NCBI GenBank assembly: GCA_963580455.1
Contig: OY756970.1
Span: 6,572,001 to 6,636,000, forward strand
Direction: 5' to 3'
Source of the DNA: Euonymus europaeus
Lineage: Eukaryota; Streptophyta; Magnoliopsida; Celastrales; Celastraceae
DNA length: 64,000 nucleotides
A program made the translations under genes and the position numbers. The notes beneath the pieces were generated by a model. The model was not told where the DNA came from. It ran no database searches and saw nothing but the letters and a program-made list of their open reading frames with translations. Below, piece after piece: positions 1-12,070 of this stretch. Numbering within the stretch: position 1 is the stretch's first letter; every line of letters begins with the position of its first letter.

Positions 1-1188
1 TATTTCGATGCCAAAAACCGAACTTTCCTATGACAAATGGATGAAACCGTTTATAACTCCTCATAGAGTGAATTGAGCAACTTCAGACTATCAAAGTTGC
101 TCGGTGTACACTTTTTATTGTTCTTCTATGTCAAATTTTATGAGTATAAGCTTCCTAGATTATTTCGATGCCAAAACCCCAACTTTCTATGACAAATGGA
201 CGAAACCGTTTAAAGCTCCTCCATAGAGTGAGTTGAGCAACTTCGGACTATCAAAGTTGCTCGGTGTACACTTTTTATTGTTCTTCTATGTCAAATTTCG
301 TGAGTATAGGCTTCCTAGATTATTTCGACGCCAAACCCCAACTTTCTATGACAAATCGACAAAACCGTTTAAAGCTCCTCTAGAGAGTGAGTTGAGCAAC
401 TTCGGACTATCAAAGTTGCTCGGTATACACTTTTGATTGTTCTTCTATGTCAAATTTTACGAGTATAAGCTTACTAGATTATTTATGTGCCAAAACCCCA
501 ACTTTCTATGACAAATGGACAAAACCGTTTAAAGCTCCTCCATAGAGTGAGTTTAGCAACTTCGGACTATCAATGTTGCTCGGTGTACACTCTTTATTGT
601 TCTTCTATGTCAAATTTTATGAGTATAAGCTTCCTAGATTATTTCGATGCCAAAACCCGAACTTTCCTATGACAGATGGACAAAACCGTTTATAACTCCT
701 CCATAGAGTGAATTGAGCAACTTCAGACTATGAAAGTTGCTCGTTGTACACTTTTTATTGTTCTTCAATGTCAAATTTTATGAGTATACGCTTCCTAGAT
801 TATTTCGATGCCAAAACCCCAACTTTCTATGACAAATGGACGAAACCGTTTAAAGCTCCTCCATAAAGTGAGTTGAGCAACTTCGGACTATCAAAGTTGC
901 TCGGTGTACACTTTTTATTGTTCTTCTATGTCAAATTTCATGAGTATAGGCTTCCTAGATTATTTCGATGCCAAACCCCAACTTTCTATGACAAATCGAC
1001 AAAACCGTTTAAAGCTCCTCTAGAGAGTGAGTTGAGCAACTTCGGACTATCAAAGTTGCTCGGTATACACTTTTGATTGTTCTTCTATGTCAAATTTTAC
1101 GAGTATAAGCTTACTAGATTATTTCTGTGCCAAAACCCCAACTTTCTATGACAAATGGACAAAACCATTTAAAGCTCCTCCATAGAGT

Positions 1189-1348
1189 GAGTTTAGCAAA
1201 TTCGGACTATCAATGTTGCTCGGTGTACACTCTTTATTGTTCTTCAATGTCAAATTTTAAGAGTATAAGCTTCCTAGATTATTTCGATGCCAAAACCCCA
1301 ACTTTCTATGACAAATGGACGAAACCGTTTAAAGCTCCTCCATACAGT
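1189..1348 (+). repeat. Monomer with an internal donor tract (conversion-like)
   Basis: Compared with its counterpart at 4,069-4,228, this monomer starts with the expected markers (TTTAGCAAATTCGG, TCAATGTTGC, CACTCTTT) and ends with the expected CATACAGTG. Between about 1,246 (TTCTTCAATG) and 1,321 (GGACGAAACC) it carries the markers of the 710-type monomer. Two switches in one monomer fit a short gene-conversion tract better than a simple crossover. Confidence 0.7.
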
Positions 1349-2314
1349 GAGTTGAGCAACTTCGGACTATCAAAGTTGCTCGGTGTTCAGTCTTTATTGT
1401 TCTTCCATGTCAAATTTTACGAGTATAAGCTTCCAAGATTATTTGGATACGAAAACACCAACTTTAAAAGACCAATGGACAAAAACGTTAAAAGATCCTC
1501 AATAGAGATAGTTGAGGGAATTTGAATCATCAAAGTTCCTCGGTGTACACTTTTTATTGTTCTTCTATGTTAAATTTTATGAGTATAAGTTCCTAGATTA
1601 TTTTGATCCCAAAACCCTAACTTTCTTATGACAAATGGACAAACCCATTTAAAGCTCCTCCGTAGAGTGAGTTGAGCAACTTCGGACTATCAAAGCTATT
1701 CGGTGTACACTCTTTATTGTTCTTCTACGTCAAATTTTACGAGTATAAGCTTCCTAGATTATTTCGATTCCAAAACCCCAACTTTCTATGACAAATGGAC
1801 AAAACCGTTTAAAGCTCCTCCATAGAGTGAGTTGAGCAACATCGGACTATCAAAGTTGCTCGGTGTACACTCTTTATTGTTCTTCTATGTCAAATTTTAC
1901 GAGTATAGGCTTCCTAGATTATTTCGATGACAAAACCCCAACTTTCTATGACAAATGGACAAAACCGTTTAAAGCTCTTCCATAGAGTGAGTTCAGCAAC
2001 TTCATACTATCAAAGTTGCTCGGTGTACACTCTATATTGTTCTTCTATGTCAAATTTTACGAGTATAAGCTTCCTAGATTATTTCGATGCGAAAACACCA
2101 ACTTTATAAGACAAATGGACAAAACCGTTTAAAGCTCCTCCACAGAGTGAGTTGAGCAACTTCGGACTATCAAAGTTGCTCGGTGTACACTTTTTATTGT
2201 TCTTCTATGTCAAATTTTACGAGTATAAGCTTCCTAGATTATTTCGATGCCAAAACCCCAACTTTCTTATGACAAATGGACAAAACCTTTAAAAGTTACT
2301 TCATAGTGATAGTT

Positions 2315-2342
2315 GAGCAATTCCGGACCATCAAAATTGCTC
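2315..2342. other. Variant dyad with paired arm change (GAGCAATT / AATTGCTC)
   Basis: In the 161-bp CCGGACCATC monomer the left arm is GAGCAATT (2,315-2,322) and the right arm AATTGCTC (2,335-2,342). Relative to the usual arms, C became T on the left and the partner G became A on the right, so pairing at that position is kept. It recurs in each HOR unit of the first block through homogenization. In later blocks the same monomer class has only the left change (right arm AGTTGCTC). Confidence 0.8.
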
Positions 2343-2949
2343 GGTGTACACTTTTTATTGTTCTTCTAAGTCAAATTTTACGAGTATATGTTTCCTAGAT
2401 TATTTCGATGCCAAAACTCCAACTTTATATGACAAATGGACAAAACCGTTTAAAGCTCCTCCAAAGAGTGAGTTGAGCAACTTCGGACTATCAAAGTTGC
2501 TCGGTGTACACTTTTTATTGTTCTTCTATGTCAAATTTTATGAGTATAAGCTTCCTAGATTATTTCGATGCCAAAACCCCAACTTTGTATGACAAATGGA
2601 CGAAACCGTTTAAAGCTCCTCCATAGAGCGAGTTGAGCAACTTAGGACTATCAAAGTTGCTCGGTGTACAGTCTTTATTGTTCTTCTATGCCAAATTTCA
2701 TGAGTATAGGCTTCCTAGATTATTTCGATGCCAAAACTCCAACTTTCCATGACAAATGGACAAAACCTTTTAAAGCTCCTCTAGAGAGTGAGTTGAGCAA
2801 CTTCGGACTATCGAAGTTGCTCGGTGTACACTTTTTATTGTTTTTCTATGTCAAATTTTACGAGTATAAGCTTCCTAGATTATTTCGATGCCAAAAACCG
2901 AACTTTCCTATGACAAATGGATGAAACCGTTTATAACTCCTCATAGAGT

Positions 2950-5830
2950 GAATTGAGCAACTTCAGACTATCAAAGTTGCTCGGTGTACACTTTTTATTG
3001 TTCTTCTATGTCAAATTTTATGAGTATAAGCTTCCTAGATTATTTCGATGCCAAAACCCCAACTTTCTATGACAAATGGACGAAACCGTTTAAAGCTCCT
3101 CCATAGAGTGAGTTGAGCAACTTCGGACTATCAAAGTTGCTCGGTGTACACTTTTTATTGTTCTTCTATGTCAAATTTCGTGAGTATAGGCTTCCTAGAT
3201 TATTTCGACGCCAAACCCCAACTTTCTATGACAAATCGACAAAACCGTTTAAAGCTCCTCTAGAGAGTGAGTTGAGCAACTTCGGACTATCAAAGTTGCT
3301 CGGTATACACTTTTGATTGTTCTTCTATGTCAAATTTTACGAGTATAAGCTTACTAGATTATTTATGTGCCAAAACCCCAACTTTCTATGACAAATGGAC
3401 AAAACCGTTTAAAGCTCCTCCATAGAGTGAGTTTAGCAACTTCGGACTATCAATGTTGCTCGGTGTACACTCTTTATTGTTCTTCTATGTCAAATTTTAT
3501 GAGTATAAGCTTCCTAGATTATTTCGATGCCAAAACCCGAACTTTCCTATGACAGATGGACAAAACCGTTTATAACTCCTCCATAGAGTGAATTGAGCAA
3601 CTTCAGACTATGAAAGTTGCTCGTTGTACACTTTTTATTGTTCTTCAATGTCAAATTTTATGAGTATAAGCTTCCTAGATTATTTCGATGCCAAAACCCC
3701 AACTTTCTATGACAAATGGACGAAACCGTTTAAAGCTCCTCCATAAAGTGAGTTGAGCAACTTCGGACTATCAAAGTTGCTCGGTGTACACTTTTTATTG
3801 TTCTTCTATGTCAAATTTCATGAGTATAGGCTTCCTAGATTATTTCGATGCCAAACCCCAACTTTCTATGACAAATCGACAAAACCTTTTAAAGCTCCTC
3901 TAGAGAGTGAGTTGAGCAACTTCGGACTATCAAAGTTGCTCGGTATACACTTTTGATTGTTCTTCTATGTCAAATTTTACGAGTATAAGCTTACTAGATT
4001 ATTTCTGTGCCAAAACCCCAACTTTCTATGACAAATGGACAAAACCATTTAAAGCTCCTTCATAGAGTGAGTTTAGCAAATTCGGACTATCAATGTTGCT
4101 CGGCGTACACTCTTTATTGTTCTTCTACGTTAAATTTTACGAGTATAAGCTTCCTAGATTATTTCGATTCCAAAACCCCAACTTTCTATGACAAATGGAC
4201 AAAACCGTTTAAAGCTCCTCCATACAGTGAGTTGAGCAACTTCGGACTATCAAAGTTGCTCGGTGTTCAGTCTTTATTGTTCTTCCATGTCAAATTTTAG
4301 GAGTATAAGCTTCCAAGATTATTTGGATACGAAAACACCAACTTTAAAAGACCAATGGACAAAAACGTTAAAAGATCCTCAATAGAGATAGTTGAGGGAA
4401 TTTGAATCATCAAAGTTCCTCGGTGTACACTTTTTATTGTTCTTCTATGTTAAATTTTACGAGTATAAGTTCCTAGATTATTTTGATCCCAAAACCCTAA
4501 CTTTCTTATGACAAATGGACAAACCCATTTAAAGCTCCTCCGTAGAGTGAGTTGAGCAACTTCGGACTATCAAAGCTATTCGGTGTACACTCTTTATTGT
4601 TCTTCTACGTCAAATTTTACGAGTATAAGCTTCCTAGATTATTTCGATTCCAAAACCCCAACTTTCTATGACAAATGGACAAAACCGTTTAAAGCTCCTC
4701 CATAGAGTGAGTTGAGCAACATCGGACTATCAAAGTTGCTCGGTGTACACTCTTTATTGTTCTTCTATGTCAAATTTTACGAGTATAAGCTTCCTAGATT
4801 ATTTCGATGACAAAACCCCAACTTTCTATGACAAATGGACAAAACCGTTTAAAGCTCTTCCATAGAGTGAGTTGAGCAACTTCATACTATCAAAGTTGCT
4901 CGGTGTACACTCTATATTGTTCTTCTATGTCAAATTTTACGAGTATAAGCTTCCTAGATTATTTCGATGCGAAAACACCAACTTTATAAGTCAAATGGAC
5001 AAAACCGTTTAAAGCTCCTCCACAGAGTGAGTTGAGCAACTTCGGACTATCAAAGTTGCTCGGTGTACACTTTTTATTGTTCTTCTATGTCAAATTTTAC
5101 GAGTATAAGCTTCCTAGATTATTTCGATGCCAAAACCCCAACTTTCTTATGACAAATGGACAAAACCTTTAAAAGCTACTTCATAGTGATAGTTGAGCAA
5201 TTCCGGACCATCAAAATTGCTCGGTGTACACTTTTTATTGTTCTTCTAAGTCAAATTTTACGAGTATATGTTTCTTAGATTATTTCGATGCCAAAACTCC
5301 AACTTTATATGACAAATGGACAAAACCGTTTAAAGCTCCTCCAAAGAGTGAGTTGAGCAACTTCGGACTATCAAAGTTGCTCGGTGTACACTTTTTATTG
5401 TTCTTCTATGTCAAATTTTATGAGTATAAGCTTCCTAGATTATTTCGATGCCAAAACCCCAACTTTGTATGACAAATGGACGAAACCGTTTAAAGCTCCT
5501 CCATAGAGCGAGTTGAGCAACTTAGGACTATCAAAGTTGCTCGGTGTACAGTCTTTATTGTTCTTCTATGTCAAATTTCATGAGTATAGGCTTCCTAGAT
5601 TATTTCGATGCCAAAACTCCAACTTTCTATGACAAATGGACAAAACCTTTTAAAGCTCCTCTAGAGAGTGAGTTGAGCAACTTCGGACTATCGAAGTTGC
5701 TCGGTGTACACTTTTTATTGTTTTTCTATGTCAAATTTTACGAGTATAAGCTTCCTAGATTATTTCGATGCCAAAAACCGAACTTTCCTACGACAAATGG
5801 ATGAAACCGTTTATAACTCCTCCATAGAGT
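2950..5830 (+). repeat. HOR unit 2: 18 monomers, 2,881 bp
   Basis: This unit is colinear with unit 1 at a shift of 2,880 with scattered single-base differences. The extra base is CTCCATAG at 5,820 where the previous unit ends CTCATAG. Its closing monomer (TGTCAAATTTCATGAG near 5,570 and AACTTTCTATGAC near 5,623) is the subtype also seen in unit 4, not that of units 1 and 3 (ATGCCAAATTTC and TTTCCATGAC). Confidence 0.93.
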
Positions 5831-6630
5831 GAATTGAGCAACTTCAGACTATCAAAGTTGCTCGGTGTACACTTTTTATTGTTCTTCTATGTCAAATTTT
5901 ATGAGTATAAGCTTCCTAGATTATTTCGATGCCAAAACCCCAACTTTCTATGACAAATGGACGAAACCGTTTAAAGCTCCTCCATAGAGTGAGTTGAGCA
6001 ACTTCGGACTATCAAAGTTGCTCGGTGTACACTTTTTATTGTTCTTCTATGTCAAATTTCGTGAGTATAGGCTTCCTAGATTATTTCGACGCCAAACCCC
6101 AACTTTCTATGACAAATCGACAAAACCGTTTAAAGCTCCTCTAGAGAGTGAGTTGAGCAACTTCGGACTATCAAAGTTGCTCGGTATACACTTTTGATTG
6201 TTCTTCTATGTCAAATTTTACGAGTATAAGCTTACTAGATTATTTCTGTGCCAAAACCCCAACTTTCTATGACAAATGGACAAAAGCGTTTAAAGCTCCT
6301 CCATAGAGTGAGTTTAGCAACTTCGGACTATCAATGTTGCTCGGTGTACACTCTTTATTGTTCTTCTATGTCAAATTTTACGAGTATAAGCTTCCTAGAT
6401 TATTTCGATGCCAAAACCCGAACTTTCCTATGACAGATGGACAAAACCGTTTATAACTCCTCCATAGAGTGAATTGAGCAACTTCAGACTATGAAAGTTG
6501 CTCGTTGTACACTTTTTATTGTTCTTCAATGTCAAATTTTATGAGTATAAGCTTCCTAGATTATTTCGATGCCAAAACCCCAACTTTCTATGACAAATGG
6601 ACGAAACCGTTTAAAGCTCCTCCATAAAGT

Positions 6631-7588
6631 GAGTTGAGCAACTTCGGACTATCAAAGTTGCTCGGTGTACACTTTTTATTGTTCTTCTATGTCAAATTTC
6701 ATGAGTATAGGCTTCCTAGATTATTTCGATGCCAAACCCCAACTTTCTATGACAAATCGACAAAACCGTTTAAAGCTCCTCTAGAGAGTGAGTTGAGCAA
6801 CTTCGGACTATCAAAGTTGCTCGGTATACACTTTTGATTGTTCTTCTATGTCAAATTTTACGAGTATAAGCTTACTAGATTATTTCTGTGCCAAAACCCC
6901 AACTTTCTATGACAAATGGACAAAACCATTTAAAGCTCCTCCATAGAGTGAGTTTAGCAAATTCGGACTATCAATGTTGCTCGGTGTACACTCTTTATTG
7001 TTCTTCAATGTCAAATTTTATGAGTATAAGCTTCCTAGATTATTTCGATGCGAAAACCCCAACTTTCTATGACAAATGGACGAAACCGTTTAAAGCTCCT
7101 CCATAAAGTGAGTTGAGCAACTTCGGACTATCAAAGTTGCTCGGTGTACACTTTTTATTGTTCTTCTATGTCAAATTTCATGAGTATAGGCTTCCTAGAT
7201 TATTTCGATGCCAAACCCCAACTTTCTATGACAAATCGACAAAACCGTTTAAAGCTCCTCTAGAGAGTGAGTTGAGCAACTTCGGACTATCAAAGTTGCT
7301 CGGTATACACTTTTGATTGTTCTTCTATGTCAAATTTTACGAGTATAAGCTTACTAGATTATTTCTGTGCCAAAACCCCAACTTTCTATGACAAATGGAC
7401 AAAACCATTTAAAGCTCCTCCATAGAGTGAGTTTAGCAAATTCGGACTATCAATGTTGCTCGGTGTACACTCTTTATTGTTCTTCTACGTTAAATTTTAC
7501 GAGTATAAGCTTCCTAGATTATTTCGATTCCAAAACCCCAACTTTCTATGACAAATGGACAAAACCGTTTAAAGCTCCTCCATACAGT
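6631..7588 (+). repeat. 479-bp three-monomer tandem duplication inside HOR unit 3
   Basis: Copies at 6,631-7,109 and 7,110-7,588 each hold monomers of 160, 159 and 160 bp. The first two monomers of each copy are nearly identical. The third differs because the one at 6,950-7,109 is a hybrid. The spacing is exactly three monomers, as expected for unequal exchange between aligned but out-of-register copies. Confidence 0.9.
6950..7109 (+). repeat. Chimeric monomer at the duplication junction
   Basis: The left part carries markers of the monomer now at 7,429 (TTTAGCAAATTCGG, TCAATGTTGC, and C at 6,993 in CACTCTTT). The right part, from A at 7,007 (TTCTTCAATG), carries markers of the monomer at 6,471 (TTATGAG, GGACGAAACC, CCATAAAGTG). 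The switch lies within about 6,994-7,006. This marks the exchange point that generated the 21-monomer unit. Confidence 0.85.
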
Positions 7589-9189
7589 GAGTTGAGCAAC
7601 TTCGGACTATCAAAGTTGCTCGGTGTTCAGTCTTTATTGTTCTTCCATGTCAAATTTTACGAGTATAAGCTTCCAAGATTATTTGGATACGAAAACGCCA
7701 ACTTTAAAAGACCAATGGACAAAAACGTTAAAAGATCCTCAATAGAGATAGTTGAGGGAATTTGAATCATCAAAGTTCCTCGGTGTACACTTTTTATTGT
7801 TCTTCTATATTAAATTTTACGAGTATAAGTTCCTAGATTATTTTGATCCCAAAACCCTAACTTTCTTATGACAAATGGACAAACCCATTTAAAGCTCTTC
7901 CGTAGAGTGAGTTGAGCAACTTCGGACTATCAAAGCTATTCGGTGTACACTCTTTATTGTTCTTCTACGTCAAATTTTACGAGTATAAGCTTCCTAGATT
8001 ATTTCGATTCCAAAACCCCAACTTTCTATGACAAATGGACAAAACCGTTTAAAGCTCCTCCATAGAGTGAGTTGAGCAACATCGGACTATCAAAGTTGCT
8101 CGGTGTACACTCTTTATTGTTCTTCTATGTCAAATTTTACGAGTATAAGCTTCCTAGATTATTTCGATGACAAAACCCCAACTTTCTATGACAAATGGAC
8201 AAAACCGTTTAAAGCTCTTCCATAGAGTGAGTTGAGCAACTTCATACTATCAAAGTTGCTCGGTGTACACTCTATATTGTTCTTCTATGTCAAATTTTAC
8301 GAGTATAAGCTTCCTAGATTATTTCGATGCGAAAACACCAACTTTATAAGACAAATGGACAAAACCGTTTAAAGCTCCTCCACAGAGTGAGTTGAGCAAC
8401 TTCGGACTATCAAAGTTGCTCGGTGTACACTTTTTATTGTTCTTCTATGTCAAATTTTACGAGTATAAGCTTCCTAGATTATTTCGATGCCAAAACCCCA
8501 ACTTTCTTATGACAAATGGACAAAACCTTTAAAAGCTACTTCATAGTGATAGTTGAGCAATTCCGGACCATCAAAATTGCTCGGTGTACACTTTTTATTG
8601 TTCTTCTAAGTCAAATTTTACGAGTATATGTTTCCTAGATTATTTCGATGCCAAAACTCCAACTTTATATGACAAATGGACAAAACCGTTTAAAGCTCCT
8701 CCAAAGAGTGAGTTGAGCAACTTCGGACTATCAAAGTTGCTCGGTGTACACTTTTTATTGTTCTTCTATGTCAAATTTTATGAGTATAAGCTTCCTAGAT
8801 TATTTCGATGCCAAAACCCCAACTTTGTATGACAAATGGACGAAACCGTTTAAAGCTCCTCCATAGAGCGAGTTGAGCAACTTAGGACTATCAAAGTTGC
8901 TCGGTGTACAGTCTTTATTGTTCTTCTATGCCAAATTTCATGAGTATAGGCTTCCTAGATTATTTCGATGCCAAAACTCCAACTTTCCATGACAAATGGA
9001 CAAAACCTTTTAAAGCTCCTCTAGAGAGTGAGTTGAGCAACTTCGGACTATCGAAGTTGCTCGGGGTACACTTTTTATTGTTTTTCTATGTCAAATTTTA
9101 CGAGTATAAGCTTCCTAGATTATTTCGATGCCAAAAACCGAACTTTCCTATGACAAATGGATGAAACCGTTTATAACTCCTCATAGAGT

Positions 9190-12070
9190 GAATTGAGCAA
9201 CTTCAGACTATCAAAGTTGCTCGGTGTACACTTTTTATTGTTCTTCTATGTCAAATTTTATGAGTATAAGCTTCCTAGATTATTTCGATGCCAAAACCCC
9301 AACTTTCTATGACAAATGGACGAAACCGTTTAAAGCTCCTCCATAGAGTGAGTTGAGCAACTTCGGACTATCAAAGTTGCTCGGTGTACACTTTTTATTG
9401 TTCTTCTATGTCAAATTTCGTGAGTATAGGCTTCCTAGATTATTTCGACGCCAAACCCCAACTTTCTATGACAAATCGACAAAACCGTTTAAAGCTCCTC
9501 TAGAGAGTGAGTTGAGCAACTTCGGACTATCAAAGTTGCTCGGTATACACTTTTGATTGTTCTTCTATGTCAAATTTTACGAGTATAAGCTTACTAGATT
9601 ATTTATGTGCCAAAACCCCAACTTTCTATGACAAATGGACAAAACCGTTTAAAGCTCCTCCATAGAGTGAGTTTAGCAACTTCGGACTATCAATGTTGCT
9701 CGGTGTACACTCTTTATTGTTCTTCTATGTCAAATTTTATGAGTATAAGCTTCCTAGATTATTTCGATGCCAAAACCCGAACTTTCCTATGACAGATGGA
9801 CAAAACCGTTTATAACTCCTCCATAGAGTGAATTGAGCAACTTCAGACTATGAAAGTTGCTCGTTGTACACTTTTTATTGTTCTTCAATGTCAAATTTTA
9901 TGAGTATAAGCTTCCTAGATTATTTCGATGCCAAAACCCCAACTTTCTATGACAAATGGACGAAACCGTTTAAAGCTCCTCCATAAAGTGAGTTGAGCAA
10001 CTTCGGACTATCAAAGTTGCTCGGTGTACACTTTTTATTGTTCTTCTATGTCAAATTTCATGAGTATAGGCTTCCTAGATTATTTCGATGCCAAACCCCA
10101 ACTTTCTATGACAAATCGACAAAACCGTTTAAAGCTCCTCTAGAGAGTGAGTTGAGCAACTTCGGACTATCAAAGTTGCTCGGTATACACTTTTGATTGT
10201 TCTTCTATGTCAAATTTTACGAGTATAAGCTTACTAGATTATTTCTGTGCCAAAACCCCAACTTTCTATGACAAATGGACAAAACCATTTAAAGCTCCTC
10301 CATAGAGTGAGTTTAGCAAATTCGGACTATCAATGTTGCTCGGTGTACACTCTTTATTGTTCTTCTACGTTAAATTTTACGAGTATAAGCTTCCTAGATT
10401 ATTTCGATTCCAAAACCCCAACTTTCTATGACAAATGGACAAAACCGTTTAAAGCTCCTCCATACAGTGAGTTGAGCAACTTCGGACTATCAAAGTTGCT
10501 CGGTGTTCAGTCTTTATTGTTCTTCCATGTCAAATTTTACGAGTATAAGCTTCCAAGATTATTTGGATACGAAAACGCCAACTTTAAAAGACCAATGGAC
10601 AAAAACGTTAAAAGATCCTCAATAGAGATAGTTGAGGGAATTTGAATCATCAAAGTTCCTCGGTGTACACTTTTTATTGTTCTTCTATATTAAATTTTAC
10701 GAGTATAAGTTCCTAGATTATTTTGATCCCAAAACCCTAACTTTCTTATGACAAATGGACAAACCCATTTAAAGCTCTTCCGTAGAGTGAGTTGAGCAAC
10801 TTCGGACTATCAAAGCTATTCGGTGTACACTCTTTATTGTTCTTCTACGTCAAATTTTACGAGTATAAGCTTCCTAGATTATTTCGATTCCAAAACCCCA
10901 ACTTTCTATGACAAATGGACAAAACCGTTTAAAGCTCCTCCATAGAGTGAGTTGAGCAACATCGGACTATCAAAGTTGCTCGGTGTACACTCTTTATTGT
11001 TCTTCTATGTCAAATTTTACGAGTATAAGCTTCCTAGATTATTTCGATGACAAAACCCCAACTTTCTATGACAAATGGACAAAACCGTTTAAAGCTCTTC
11101 CATAGAGTGAGTTGAGCAACTTCATACTATCAAAGTTGCTCGGTGTACACTCTATATTGTTCTTCTATGTCAAATTTTACGAGTATAAGCTTCCTAGATT
11201 ATTTCGATGCGAAAACACCAACTTTATAAGACAAATGGACAAAACCGTTTAAAGCTCCTCCACAGAGTGAGTTGAGCAACTTCGGACTATCAAAGTTGCT
11301 CGGTGTACACTTTTTATTGTTCTTCTATGTCAAATTTTACGAGTATAAGCTTCCTAGATTATTTCGATGCCAAAACCCCAACTTTCTTATGACAAATGGA
11401 CAAAACCTTTAAAAGCTACTTCATAGTGATAGTTGAGCAATTCCGGACCATCAAAATTGCTCGGTGTACACTTTTTATTGTTCTTCTAAGTCAAATTTTA
11501 CGAGTATATGTTTCCTAGATTATTTCGATGCCAAAACTCCAACTTTATATGACAAATGGACAAAACCGTTTAAAGCTCCTCCAAAGAGTGAGTTGAGCAA
11601 ATTCGGACTATCAAAGTTGCTCGGTGTACACTTTTTATTGTTCTTCTATGTCAAATTTTATGAGTATAAGCTTCCTAGATTATTTCGATGCCAAAACCCC
11701 AACTTTGTATGACAAATGGACGAAACCGTTTAAAGCTCCTCCATAGAGCGAGTTGAGCAACTTAGGACTATCAAAGTTGCTCGGTGTACAGTCTTTATTG
11801 TTCTTCTATGTCAAATTTCATGAGTATAGGCTTCCTAGATTATTTCGATGCCAAAACTCCAACTTTCTATGACAAATGGACAAAACCTTTTAAAGCTCCT
11901 CTAGAGAGTGAGTTGAGCAACTTCGGACTATCGAAGTTGCTCGGTGTACACTTTTTATTGTTTTTCTATGTCAAATTTTACGAGTATAAGCTTCCTAGAT
12001 TATTTCGATGCCAAAAACCGAACTTTCCTATGACAAATGGATGAAACCGTTTATAACTCGTCCATAGAGT
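9190..12070 (+). repeat. HOR unit 4: 18 monomers, 2,881 bp
   Basis: Monomers begin at 9,190, 9,350, 9,509, 9,669, 9,830, 9,990, 10,149, 10,309, 10,469 and so on in the order of units 1 and 2. It shares private changes with unit 3, for example TTCTATATTAAATTT near 7,803 and 10,683 and the GAAAACGCCAAC change near 7,690 and 10,570. Its closing monomers match unit 2. Confidence 0.93.

Larger units (their letters stand above)
70..2949 (+). repeat. HOR unit 1 of the first block: 18 monomers, 2,880 bp
   Basis: Monomers begin at 70, 230, 389, 549, 710, 870, 1029, 1189, 1349, 1509, 1669, 1829, 1989, 2149, 2310, 2470, 2630 and 2790. The same ordered set of variants restarts at 2,950. Diagnostic members are the two 159-bp monomers with CCAAACCCCAAC (230-388 and 870-1028), the GATAGTTGAGGG monomer near 1,509, the ATAAGTTCCTAG monomer near 1,590, and the CAATTCCGGACCATC monomer at 2,310. 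The monomer at 1,189-1,348 differs from its counterpart in unit 2 (see the separate entry). Bases 1-69 are the tail of the preceding monomer. Confidence 0.93.
5831..9189 (+). repeat. HOR unit 3: expanded to 21 monomers, 3,359 bp
   Basis: The unit has the same variant order as its neighbours but carries three additional monomers. The extra length is a 479-bp in-register tandem duplication: 6,631-7,109 is repeated at 7,110-7,588. The end of the unit carries the same subtype markers as unit 1 (ATGCCAAATTTC near 8,928). Confidence 0.93.
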
